DNA of 32,249 nucleotides from positions 1 through 32,249 of the forward strand of contig JAFDYA010000099.1 of assembly GCA_018267675.1 (NCBI GenBank), read 5' to 3'. Below, in pieces: positions 9,285 through 17,413 of the stretch. The DNA is from Bacteroidota bacterium (GTDB taxonomy: Bacteria > Bacteroidota > Bacteroidia > Chitinophagales > Chitinophagaceae). The translations under genes were made by a program, and so were the position numbers. Positions within the stretch are counted from its first letter, which is position 1; every line of letters starts with the position of its first letter. Under the pieces are notes generated by a model. It did not search any database and had not been told where the DNA came from. It worked only from the letters and a program-made list of their open reading frames with translations.

Positions 9285-10094
9285 CTAGGACAATGGTGAT
9301 CCGGACTCCTTTTGAAAATGACGAAATACCAATCGATCCGTGAGGCCGGGGAAAAGTTTATTGAGCCAAACAGTCAGCTTCCCTTGTGTGGTCATCACTA
9401 AAGTTCTTTTCCGCCTTTCGATGGCATTCAATACATGAACCGCGCAAACCTCCGCACTCATCAATTTCTGTTCGTCCAAGGGGGTTTCTCCCTGAGCTTG
9501 GCCATCGGCTGCCCGAGCAAGCTTTCTAATATTTGAAGCAGTAAAACCAGGGCTGACCCACATCACATGCACACCTGTGGGCAACAATTCTGTCCGAACG
9601 GATTCCAAAAAACCCTGCATTGCAAACTTGGATGCACTGTAACCTGTACGTCCGGGCAGCCCGCGATAGCCGGCAATGGAGGAAATCCCGACAACAACAC
9701 CTTTAGAATTAATAATTGCCGGTAGTGCTGCTTTGGTACAATTTACCACACCCCAAAAATTCACTTCCATCAGCTCTCGCAATACAGAAAGATCTACCTC
9801 ACGAAACAATGCCCGCATGCTTATCCCTGCATTATTGACCAATACATCTATCCTAGCAAAACGCTTCAGGCAACTTGCAATAAAATTTTTACAGTCCTCT
9901 TCTTTCGTCACATCTGCTTGGAACAACAATAGTCGACGCTTGTCTTGTTCGGAGTAGGCTTGGGTCAATGCTGCTAGATTTCTCCCACATGTAGCCACAT
10001 AAGCCCCTCGGCGTAAGGATTCTAATACCAGTTCTTTTCCTATTCCGGACGAGCCGCCGGTAACGAGCACTACTTTTTCCTTTAACGATTGCAT
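9285..10094 (-). CDS. SDR-family NAD(P)-dependent oxidoreductase
   Basis: This 269-residue protein is a classical short-chain dehydrogenase. The Rossmann glycine motif TGGSSGIG is at residues 12-19, NNAG at 87-90, a catalytic Asn in VNFWG near 112, Ser near 139, and YSASK with Tyr152 and Lys156. PG at about 183 begins the cofactor/substrate loop. The C-terminal part (LNAIERRKRTLVMT) resembles the DltE/YqjQ-like SDR subgroup with a short membrane-associating tail. The substrate cannot be assigned. It is transcribed divergently from purE across a 128-base gap and ends 92 bases upstream of the FG-GAP gene. Confidence 0.9.
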   Translation of the reverse strand: MQSLKEKVVLVTGGSSGIGKELVLESLRRGAYVATCGRNLAALTQAYSEQDKRRLLLFQADVTKEEDCKNFIASCLKRFARIDVLVNNAGISMRALFREVDLSVLRELMEVNFWGVVNCTKAALPAIINSKGVVVGISSIAGYRGLPGRTGYSASKFAMQGFLESVRTELLPTGVHVMWVSPGFTASNIRKLARAADGQAQGETPLDEQKLMSAEVCAVHVLNAIERRKRTLVMTTQGKLTVWLNKLFPGLTDRLVFRHFQKESGSPLS

Positions 10095-10195
10095 GAAGAT
10101 AAAACAGACTAAAGGTAGCCGTCAAAATGTGAATTGCCTGTGCAAAGCGGGACAAAAAGAGCATAAAGCTAACACAAGCCCCAATTTTGCTTTAT

Positions 10196-10203
10196 TACTT
10201 TTG
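10196..10203 (+). promoter_or_regulatory. Putative -7 box of purE
   Basis: TACTTTTG matches the Bacteroidota -7 consensus TAnnTTTG. It sits 19 bases before the purE ATG. I do not see a good -33 TTG at the usual spacing, so the call rests on the -7 box alone. Confidence 0.4.
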
Positions 10204-10222
10204 ACCGAAACACAAACACAAA

Positions 10223-10687
10223 ATGGAATTAAAAGCACTCATCATTATGGGCTCCAAGACGGATGAACCCGTAATGATAGAAACAAAAAACTGGCTGACC
10301 TGGTTCGGCATTGAAGGCGAAATCTTTATCGCCTCAGCACACCGCACGCCGGATAAAGTTCGGGAATTGATGATGACCGCCAAAGAAAAAGGCTTCGGTG
10401 TCGTGATAGCAGCAGCCGGAATGGCAGCGGCACTCCCCGGAGTGTGCGCCGCCTATACTTCCCTCCCCGTGTTAGGCGTTCCACTTGACGGTGGATTGCC
10501 CGGCGGAATTGATGCCTTGTATAGTATTGTCCAAATGCCGGCTGGCCTACCTGTAGGCACTTTGGCAGTTGGTAAGGCCGGAGCTCGCAATGCAGCAGTG
10601 CTTACCGCAAGAATCTTTGCGTTGAGTAGTGAAAAAGTAAAAGCTCGGCTTGCAGAATTCCAAGCTCAGGAATACAAGATTTCTTAG
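10223..10687 (+). CDS. purE: 5-(carboxyamino)imidazole ribonucleotide mutase
   Basis: The 154-residue product is a class I PurE, which converts N5-carboxyaminoimidazole ribonucleotide to CAIR in de novo purine synthesis. Visible motifs are the phosphate loop MGSKTDEPVM (9-18), SAHRTP with catalytic His40 (equivalent to E. coli His45), LPVLGVPL (81-88) and SIVQMPAGLPVGTLAVGKAGARNAA (split across 101-125). One oddity is AGMAAALPG at 65-73: Ala70 stands where E. coli PurE has His75 in GGAAHLPG. No purK follows; the next gene is a PhoH-family ATPase starting about 58 bases downstream on the same strand, so co-transcription is likely. Confidence 0.93.
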   Translation: MELKALIIMGSKTDEPVMIETKNWLTWFGIEGEIFIASAHRTPDKVRELMMTAKEKGFGVVIAAAGMAAALPGVCAAYTSLPVLGVPLDGGLPGGIDALYSIVQMPAGLPVGTLAVGKAGARNAAVLTARIFALSSEKVKARLAEFQAQEYKIS

Positions 10688-10745
10688 TTGTTTCCGTTCT
10701 TTAGTAGAACCACATATTTCTTTAACCATCCAAAAACCAATCACC

Positions 10746-11756
10746 TTGACAGAAGCCATTATTAGCCTAAACAGCATTAATCCTATTGAGTTTTTCGGAA
10801 TCAATAACAGCAAATTTGATTTGCTCAAAAAGCGTTTCCCGCTACTCAAAATTCTCTCCAGGGGCCAACAGTTAAAACTCTCCGGCAAACCGGATGAGGT
10901 GGCCAATGCTCAAGACAGAATCGGAAATGTTTTAAAATATCTGGAACGAAACGGACACCTAAGCGAACAATACTTTGCCCAAATTCTAGGGGAAGATGAC
11001 AGTCTAGAATCTCCGAGCTACGACGAAACTGCCGGTAATGATATTTTGGTTTTCGGCCCGAACGGAAAAGTGATACGTGCGAAAACTCAGAATCAAAAAA
11101 TGATGGCACAAGCCTCCGAGAAAAATGATATTCTTTTCGCGCTAGGCCCAGCCGGAACCGGTAAAACCTACACTGCAGTTGCCCTTGCAGTAAGAGCATT
11201 AAAAAATAAAGCTGTACGGAAAATTATCCTTACTCGTCCTGCGGTTGAGGCAGGGGAAAACCTTGGCTTCCTACCCGGTGATTTGAAAGAAAAAATAGAC
11301 CCGTATTTGCGCCCACTCTATGACGCTCTGGACGATATGTTGGCTCCGGATAAACTAACCTATTACATGGCCAACCGGATCATTGAAATTGCACCACTTG
11401 CCTACATGCGGGGTAGAACTTTGGACAATGCATTCATCATTTTGGATGAAGCTCAAAACACCACTGACCTGCAATTGAAAATGTTCCTCACCCGGATAGG
11501 CCCCTCTGCTAAAGCCATCCTGACAGGGGATATGAGCCAAGTGGACCTACCCAAAAATCAACAATCCGGACTAAGAAAGGCTTCCCAAATCCTGAAAAAT
11601 ATTGACGGGATTGCCCACATAGAATTGGATGAAAGTGATGTGGTGCGCCACCGACTTGTAAAACAAATTATCCGAGCCTACGACAAAGACCAAGCTAGAG
11701 AAGAAGCCGCTAGAGAAAAGCGAGAACCGCGCCCAGCTACATCTTCCAACATTTAG
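10746..11756 (+). CDS. phoH: PhoH/YbeZ-family ATPase
   Basis: The family domain runs through the frame ending at 11756. I prefer the TTG at 10746 (TEAIISLNSINPIEFFG, 336 residues) because family homology appears to begin there. The ATG at 10650 would overlap purE by 38 bases and add 32 residues without family character. The N-terminal 100 residues form a KH-like region (FPLLKILSRGQQLKLSG), followed by Walker A GPAGTGKT, a TRPAVEAGENLGFLPGDL stretch and Walker B FIILDEAQN with TGDMSQVDLP, all typical of PhoH. Members bind ATP and are linked to RNA metabolism, often acting with the YbeY endonuclease; ybeY is not in this window. The C-terminal tail is rich in basic and acidic residues. Confidence 0.9.
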   Translation: MTEAIISLNSINPIEFFGINNSKFDLLKKRFPLLKILSRGQQLKLSGKPDEVANAQDRIGNVLKYLERNGHLSEQYFAQILGEDDSLESPSYDETAGNDILVFGPNGKVIRAKTQNQKMMAQASEKNDILFALGPAGTGKTYTAVALAVRALKNKAVRKIILTRPAVEAGENLGFLPGDLKEKIDPYLRPLYDALDDMLAPDKLTYYMANRIIEIAPLAYMRGRTLDNAFIILDEAQNTTDLQLKMFLTRIGPSAKAILTGDMSQVDLPKNQQSGLRKASQILKNIDGIAHIELDESDVVRHRLVKQIIRAYDKDQAREEAAREKREPRPATSSNI

Positions 11757-11757
11757 T

Positions 11758-11797
11758 ACAAAAAGAAAAGCTCCGAAAATCGGAGCCTTTCTTTTTT
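11758..11797. terminator. Bidirectional terminator between phoH and the lipoprotein hydrolase
   Basis: GCTCCGA and TCGGAGC form a 7-bp stem around a 3-base loop. A T-rich tract follows on the plus strand (11788-11797), and an A-rich tract precedes it (11758-11769) that becomes a T tract on the minus strand. The hairpin lies between convergent genes and can serve both. Confidence 0.82.
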
Positions 11798-11822
11798 CGG
11801 GAAGAGTACTATTCATTTTTAG

Positions 11823-13088
11823 CTAGTGACACGGATCATTAAGAAAGGCCAACACAGCCCGATCAAAATCGCAGGTCATACTATGGGCAGCCATACACTG
11901 ATTGATCTGCTGGAAAATATAAGATTTTTGAAGCGCCGAAAGCGAATTCATAAACGGTAGATTCGGCGGGTTGGTCGCGACTAACGACTTCAGTGAGTCC
12001 ACATCCCGCACAAAATTCCCACGTGCATCAATATATCCCTGCTGCTGCAATTCCCTAAAAACCGAATCGGATACAGAGGGAGCAATATCCCCGCTGCGTG
12101 CGAAACGATCCGGGAATATGGGACACCGTGGTAGCAGTAGGTACTTACTACATACACTACGAGCTTGAAGATTGGTCGCGTTAGCATAAGCTTCTGCATT
12201 TCCAGCCGCGCCTACTTCCGGATTTTGATCATTCGACGCCATACAAAACATTGTCGGAATCGTTGTTTTCGTCATCAAATTATCGCTTCCTTGAGCACAA
12301 AATTGAATACTAGCTTTGTAGTTGTAAGTATAGGCCAATGCTGCTGAAAAGAAGCCACCGGCGCTCATTCCTAAGCTATATCTAGGCAGACCAGCATCCA
12401 ATGTTCCGCGCTGAATTAGTGTGTCGGTAATTGCTTTGATGTTCGCAAAATCAACATTAAGATTGGAATCAGCCGGTAGAAATGCCCAACGGATCTTGCC
12501 ATCCCCATTCGCATCAACCCCGGTGGTGGACTCCTCCGCCTCTGTAACTATAACCCCAAAGCCATTGCTCAGCAAGTCTTTCATCAATTGCTGCCATTCA
12601 TAATTCCCGACCAAAACATTGGCATTGCCCCCTGTGCCGTGCAGCAAATACACCACCCCTTTCGCAGCCGTCGGAAAAGAATAAAAAACTGGCTTCATTC
12701 TGTCCCGACCCTTAATCTGCCGATAATTCAACTGAAGTGTCGGTACCGATTTTAGAGTCCCATTAAGCGACACACTCCTGTTGGGCATAATGAACCAAGT
12801 ATGCCATTCTGTGGCACTGTTAAGCAGACTTGCATCCGCTCCCGCCCAATGATCAAAAAGCTGAGCATCTCCATACAGACTGCTAAACACATGTACTGTG
12901 TCGCCTGCTTGGTACACACCACCGCCATAACCATTGGTAACGGTCACCCTAAGTGTGTCATCCTTGGGCGGTACAATTGGGGAAGAATCATTGTCTTTTT
13001 TGCAAGCAGCAATTAGCATCAAAACAGATAAGACAATGAGGGAAGTTTGCTTTAAAATCACCGGATAGACTAAATTGATTTGAGTCAT
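11823..13088 (-). CDS. Lipoprotein with InlB-like repeat domain and alpha/beta-hydrolase domain
   Basis: This 421-residue protein has an N-terminal hydrophobic segment and a lipobox LIAAC with Cys29, so it should be a lipoprotein. Residues about 46-115 (VTVTNGYGGGVYQAGDTVHV..DHWAGAD..FIMPNRSVSLNG) resemble a divergent InlB B-repeat domain. The remainder is an esterase- or depolymerase-like alpha/beta hydrolase: an oxyanion-hole motif HGTGG at 150-154 and a nucleophile elbow GMSAGG with Ser242. Asp287 and a His in AAHSMTCD are candidates for the rest of the triad. A DANGDGKIRW stretch near 192 may bind calcium. It is related to feruloyl-esterase/PHB-depolymerase-like hydrolases, but the substrate is not determinable. 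It converges on phoH. Confidence 0.85.
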   Translation of the reverse strand: MTQINLVYPVILKQTSLIVLSVLMLIAACKKDNDSSPIVPPKDDTLRVTVTNGYGGGVYQAGDTVHVFSSLYGDAQLFDHWAGADASLLNSATEWHTWFIMPNRSVSLNGTLKSVPTLQLNYRQIKGRDRMKPVFYSFPTAAKGVVYLLHGTGGNANVLVGNYEWQQLMKDLLSNGFGVIVTEAEESTTGVDANGDGKIRWAFLPADSNLNVDFANIKAITDTLIQRGTLDAGLPRYSLGMSAGGFFSAALAYTYNYKASIQFCAQGSDNLMTKTTIPTMFCMASNDQNPEVGAAGNAEAYANATNLQARSVCSKYLLLPRCPIFPDRFARSGDIAPSVSDSVFRELQQQGYIDARGNFVRDVDSLKSLVATNPPNLPFMNSLSALQKSYIFQQINQCMAAHSMTCDFDRAVLAFLNDPCH

Positions 13089-13158
13089 AGACCCTTCAAA
13101 TTCGATTTAGTTTAAAATTTAAGAAAAATTCCTTTAAATCTAAGCGTGCTGCTCCAAC

Positions 13159-13251
13159 TCAATTGACTACACTCTGCATCCCCGTCTGCATTACGCGCTC
13201 TTGGTTAGCTATTTTGTAGCGATAGGTACCAGCAGCTATGGCTTTTGCTAC
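13159..13251 (-). pseudogene. Out-of-frame remnant of a type A T9SS sorting signal
   Basis: In a different frame from the upstream gene, bases 13251-13159 encode 30 residues containing AAGTYRYKI and NQERVMQTGMQSVVN, then a stop. This matches the end of type A sorting domains (xxGxYxYxI..G..xxGK..V). It follows directly on the G5 tract at 13255-13251 (minus strand). Removing one G would join it to the 13205-17386 reading frame. Confidence 0.7.
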
Positions 13252-16200
13252 CCCCATCCATTTTCAAGACTCTTGCATTGCTTAGTGTAGTCCAATCGCT
13301 CTTGCTGTTTCCAAAAAGAAATTGCGCATCTACTTTTCCATAGCCGGCATAGCCATAGCTTTGATACGGAATATTGTAGCTGCGCACAGCACAAGCATTG
13401 CTCGTACTCACGGGTAATAGTTTGACACCGTTTAGCTTTGTGGGTGCAGGAAAGGATGGATTTTGGAGGTAGTCCAACCACCAAAAGCTTTTATTGTCAA
13501 TGTCCCAAGTGCTGGAATTTTTGAAATAATTCTGTGTCGGTTGCCCCACTCCTTGTACCTGACGAATGCCAAAGCAGCCTGCAGGAGCGACTTCTATTGC
13601 AATATCATTGTTAAGAAAAGAATCGCAAATCATTTGTAGCCCTTTACGGAAAACATAGGTACCATTACCATTGGTGTTTGCGGCATGTACCCCGAACGAC
13701 AAACCATGAAAGCTGTTTCTATAAACATCATTGTCCTCATATCCACTGTTATCAATCTCTACGCCCGTCAAGCACGGATTGCTGTTGCCTTGGATTGATT
13801 GCAGGTTAGCAAACCGATTTTCTTCAATCCGGAAGGCCGGTGAATTTTGTAAATAAATACCCTGTTGGCAGGCACAATTGTTGAAGCGATTCCCATCTTC
13901 TTTCAAGTTGAACCGGCTATGATAGATTTGGTTGGAGTTGCCATTGCTACCATAAATGCCGATACCATTATTACTAAAATCTGCATAGTCCACAAACGTG
14001 TAGTTGGCTGCAGAAGAAAGGCCATAATGAGCGTTGATGCCAATGGCCAATCCGCTGAAGGTATTGTGCACATAATTACTCGGGCTGCAACTCGCCGGAA
14101 CGCTACAATAAGGTACTACTTTGAAGCCGGCTGCCCAACTGCTGATGCCATAACCGACACCGGCAGTATGTGGTTGCGTACTGCTATTGCTAAATTCGTT
14201 TCCATAAATAGAAATACCGATAACGCCCACAGTAATGATATGGGCAGAGAAAGGATAGTTGGTGTTTTCGCCGCGATATTCATCATCAATATCAAAGTGA
14301 TTGCCTTTAATAAACCCATAGTAAGGCTGATTGTTTCTAAAAACATCGGAATGATAAGGGGCATAAACTATCCCTCTCCTACAATCCCTAAAGCTAGAAT
14401 TGCTGGCATAGATAATCCCACCCGCATCATTACTACTGCTTACGGACTCGCCATAGTTGGCAATGCCTACACGAGCATGTTCTATCACTGCTCCGTTATA
14501 AATTCTGGCAATGCCTTGTGCACTGGTATTGGTTTGTGGTTGGGTGGGTGTGCCCCGCACTAGGATACCTTTCCAAAAGCCCCCGCAAGCATTGGTGATT
14601 TTGGCACCATCCACCACCAGTTCCCCTCCGGGATCTACTACGATGGCCCCATTCTTGGGCATATTGATCACAGTCTGCGCAGCACCTGCGGTATTGTTGA
14701 TGGTTAGCTTGGCACTAGAGAGGATGCGGATGCCGGTATAGATGGTCTTATCACTGCTCCAGGTGGTGTTGCTGGAGATGATTTCGGTTTGTTCGGGCAC
14801 GATATCGCCGATTATAGGACTGCCACTATTAGGGTCATCTACCAACAGATCGGTGCTCCAGATGGAACGACCATAGGTGGAGGCATACAGCTTACCATCA
14901 CAATAGTTGATTTCCAACTTGGTGACTAAGACATTAGGGAAATCTGGCTGGCCGCTTGCCCCTTTGTTGAAGCAGGTCCACTGTACGGAAGGATTCACAC
15001 CATTGACTAAAGCAGCATTGGGATTATATGTATTGAAATCACAACGATAAATACCCACCTCTGTGGCGGCATACAGGTAATTTAGTCCTTCATGATAGAC
15101 CAGAGCAGTTACGGGCAATCGCTGCGGCAACCCCGCAGAGATATCCTGCCAAGACTGACCGGCATTAGCAGAATACAGCACTCGGTTGGCTGGGTAAGCC
15201 GCCCAGTTCAAAGTCCCTCTTGCTACCCAAACCTGCTCCGGCACTCTTGGATTCATGGCTACTGAAGTGGGCGGCATGTCGGATTTTAGGGTTATATCAT
15301 TTACCGAAAATCTATTATCACCTGGCCCGCGATAGGCAAATTGGCCATCGCGGTACATTACATAGCCCGTAAGTGACGCATAGTAGGGGCTAAAGGTCAT
15401 ACAGTTGATAACAGCATGTTCTCCATTATCGTAATCATGACTTGGTAGGCCGATGTCTATCGTAGGTATTGTCGGATTGGTACCGCTTACTTGAATAAAA
15501 CCATTGACGGCATCCCAGCGCCACATATTATCCTGACCTACATAGATATTGCCGAGCTGGTCGGCCCACATAGGCAACGGTCCTGCATGATTTTTGGAAT
15601 CTTGGAAAGTGCCAATTGTGTTTATGTGACCAATACGCCGGGTAGCACTTGAATAGGTACCTACTAATTCTTTAAAATAGTTATCATCTCCAAATGCTGT
15701 CGTGGGGCTGGTACGGCTAAAGATACCACCGGCAGCATCCGCACCGCCAATATGCTGCCATTGCGGTTGTTTGTCCGCTTCAAAGGAATGATAGCCCACA
15801 TGAAACGCGCCTCCTAGCAGAAATGCCCCCCCTTCACTACTGCCAATACCTGCAAAATGAGCAGCAGCAAGGCCTTTGCCATTTATGTTGACTAAGGTAG
15901 TATAGTCGCCAGTACCAGGATTAATATTGACTGGCTTCATACTTACACCACCATCGGAGGCGTAATAAATCCGATCACCAACACCATTGGCTAATGGAGA
16001 AAAATGGTGCGGTGTGAAGGAACGAAAATCACCATGAGTAGGAATCCCCCAATTTTGATCTAATGGACCATTGAAATGCAAACCCCCATCACCGGAAAAA
16101 TAAGAACCACAAGTATTGTAATAGACATTGTTGGTGTTTGCTGAAGATACCGCTAGGGTAAAGCAACCATTGGAACCTTCAAGCCTGGATCTATTGGGAA

Positions 16201-17386
16201 GGCCATTATTGATGACTGTCCAGTATCCTGATGAAAGGCTATACTTCAATAATGCTGCAAGGTCGCCATGTAACGTATTTTGATCCCGAACCGCAAGATA
16301 TAAATCTGTGGTATTGGGTAGCGAAATGGCTGATTGAACAAAGGAATTGGTTGTAAAGGTGCTAGTAAAGCTAATTGCAGGCAAGGTAGTCGTAATGTTT
16401 ACAGGGGTGCTGTGAGTTACTGTCGTCGGATTGTAGGTATAGGCGAACACCGCCGCCGGACTCCAAGTACAGACATAAAAATGATCCGGATTGCCGGGTA
16501 CAAATGCCATATCCTTAAAAGAGCCCAGAGCAGTTACTGAAGGGCTGATATCTTGCCAAGATCCGGAAGGATAGGCTCGGAACCATAGTTTATTGCCCGA
16601 GCTGGCATACAGCCGCGTGCCATCCGGCGAAAAAAACACATGATCCACACCATCTGTTGGATTGCCCGATGGATTATCCTGATGCCAGTTAATCCCACCA
16701 TCGGTAGTATAAATAACACCCGCTCCGTATCGATAACGCCAACTATATGCTTGCTCGTAGAGCAAGTATTCATTGCCTGTCCCTAGATATATTATCTGGG
16801 AATTTGAAGGATGGATTGCAAGACCGGTAATATCCAGAACGCCGCTACTGATTGGGGCATTATCTGTGATGCAATGCCAGTTTAACCCAGCATTGGTGGA
16901 CTTAAATAGCCCGCCTGCTGATGCTGCTAAAAGGAAGGACGTATCAGAGGGATCAACCCATACCTGCTTTATGTATCCGAGATTTTGTTCGTTCGCAGAG
17001 TCGGGGCCAATGCAAGTCCAGTTTCCGGAAAAAATACTATTGTTTGTGGGACATTGTGTGCTTTGTCTTGTCGCAATAGCCGCCGACAAAGATTTCATAT
17101 ATAGGCGAAACATATTGCTACCTGGCGTATCATTACGCACTACCCTAGGACGCCACACCATCTCAAACTCATGTAGCTGAGCTATAGAGCCACCTTCACC
17201 CGTATCTGTCGGGTTTACATGCAAGTTCAAATGCTTCATTAAGTCTTCAAAACTCAAGCCTACCGAATCAATATTAATCGGAACGGGGGCAGGTACACCC
17301 GGCGCCTGAGCATGCGTGCAGACAACGGTCACGTTGAAGAATGAGACAAACAACAAGAACAGACTAAAATTGATCTTCTTTTTCAT
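13205..17386 (-). CDS. Giant secreted sortilin-like propeller plus beta-helix protein, C-terminus apparently frameshifted
   Basis: The 1393-residue frame starts at ATG 17386 with a signal peptide (KKKINFSLFLLFVSFF, cleavage near THAQA). Residues about 110-850 contain BNR/Asp-box and sortilin-like blades, for example SAGGLFKSTNAGLNW, IYTTDGGINW and VLYSANAGQSW. These folds are found in secreted glycoside hydrolases and reeler-type proteins. Residues about 895-1300 look like a right-handed parallel beta-helix (GIANYG, FRDCRRGIVYA, NSFHGLSFGVHA repeats). The annotated end, after LKMDGG, is followed by 12 residues without family character, while a type A sorting-signal end is present in another frame immediately downstream (13251-13159). 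The gene starts 27 bases after the stop of the 17414-19078 gene, suggesting an operon. If the frameshift is a sequencing error, the true end is 13159. Confidence 0.88.
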   Translation of the reverse strand: MKKKINFSLFLLFVSFFNVTVVCTHAQAPGVPAPVPINIDSVGLSFEDLMKHLNLHVNPTDTGEGGSIAQLHEFEMVWRPRVVRNDTPGSNMFRLYMKSLSAAIATRQSTQCPTNNSIFSGNWTCIGPDSANEQNLGYIKQVWVDPSDTSFLLAASAGGLFKSTNAGLNWHCITDNAPISSGVLDITGLAIHPSNSQIIYLGTGNEYLLYEQAYSWRYRYGAGVIYTTDGGINWHQDNPSGNPTDGVDHVFFSPDGTRLYASSGNKLWFRAYPSGSWQDISPSVTALGSFKDMAFVPGNPDHFYVCTWSPAAVFAYTYNPTTVTHSTPVNITTTLPAISFTSTFTTNSFVQSAISLPNTTDLYLAVRDQNTLHGDLAALLKYSLSSGYWTVINNGLPNRSRLEGSNGCFTLAVSSANTNNVYYNTCGSYFSGDGGLHFNGPLDQNWGIPTHGDFRSFTPHHFSPLANGVGDRIYYASDGGVSMKPVNINPGTGDYTTLVNINGKGLAAAHFAGIGSSEGGAFLLGGAFHVGYHSFEADKQPQWQHIGGADAAGGIFSRTSPTTAFGDDNYFKELVGTYSSATRRIGHINTIGTFQDSKNHAGPLPMWADQLGNIYVGQDNMWRWDAVNGFIQVSGTNPTIPTIDIGLPSHDYDNGEHAVINCMTFSPYYASLTGYVMYRDGQFAYRGPGDNRFSVNDITLKSDMPPTSVAMNPRVPEQVWVARGTLNWAAYPANRVLYSANAGQSWQDISAGLPQRLPVTALVYHEGLNYLYAATEVGIYRCDFNTYNPNAALVNGVNPSVQWTCFNKGASGQPDFPNVLVTKLEINYCDGKLYASTYGRSIWSTDLLVDDPNSGSPIIGDIVPEQTEIISSNTTWSSDKTIYTGIRILSSAKLTINNTAGAAQTVINMPKNGAIVVDPGGELVVDGAKITNACGGFWKGILVRGTPTQPQTNTSAQGIARIYNGAVIEHARVGIANYGESVSSSNDAGGIIYASNSSFRDCRRGIVYAPYHSDVFRNNQPYYGFIKGNHFDIDDEYRGENTNYPFSAHIITVGVIGISIYGNEFSNSSTQPHTAGVGYGISSWAAGFKVVPYCSVPASCSPSNYVHNTFSGLAIGINAHYGLSSAANYTFVDYADFSNNGIGIYGSNGNSNQIYHSRFNLKEDGNRFNNCACQQGIYLQNSPAFRIEENRFANLQSIQGNSNPCLTGVEIDNSGYEDNDVYRNSFHGLSFGVHAANTNGNGTYVFRKGLQMICDSFLNNDIAIEVAPAGCFGIRQVQGVGQPTQNYFKNSSTWDIDNKSFWWLDYLQNPSFPAPTKLNGVKLLPVSTSNACAVRSYNIPYQSYGYAGYGKVDAQFLFGNSKSDWTTLSNARVLKMDGGSKSHSCWYLSLQNS

Positions 17387-17413
17387 AAAATGGGGATTTT
17401 GAAAATTATGTCG

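Noticed and set aside
10650-10745. ATG 10650 as the phoH start
   Set aside because: It would overlap purE by 38 bases and add 32 residues with no family character. TTG 10746 fits better, though the exact start is unproven.
13865-14563. A 232-codon plus-strand open frame
   Set aside because: It lies antisense within the beta-helix region of the 13205-17386 gene, whose own frame has clear domain features. It is a shadow of repetitive coding sequence.
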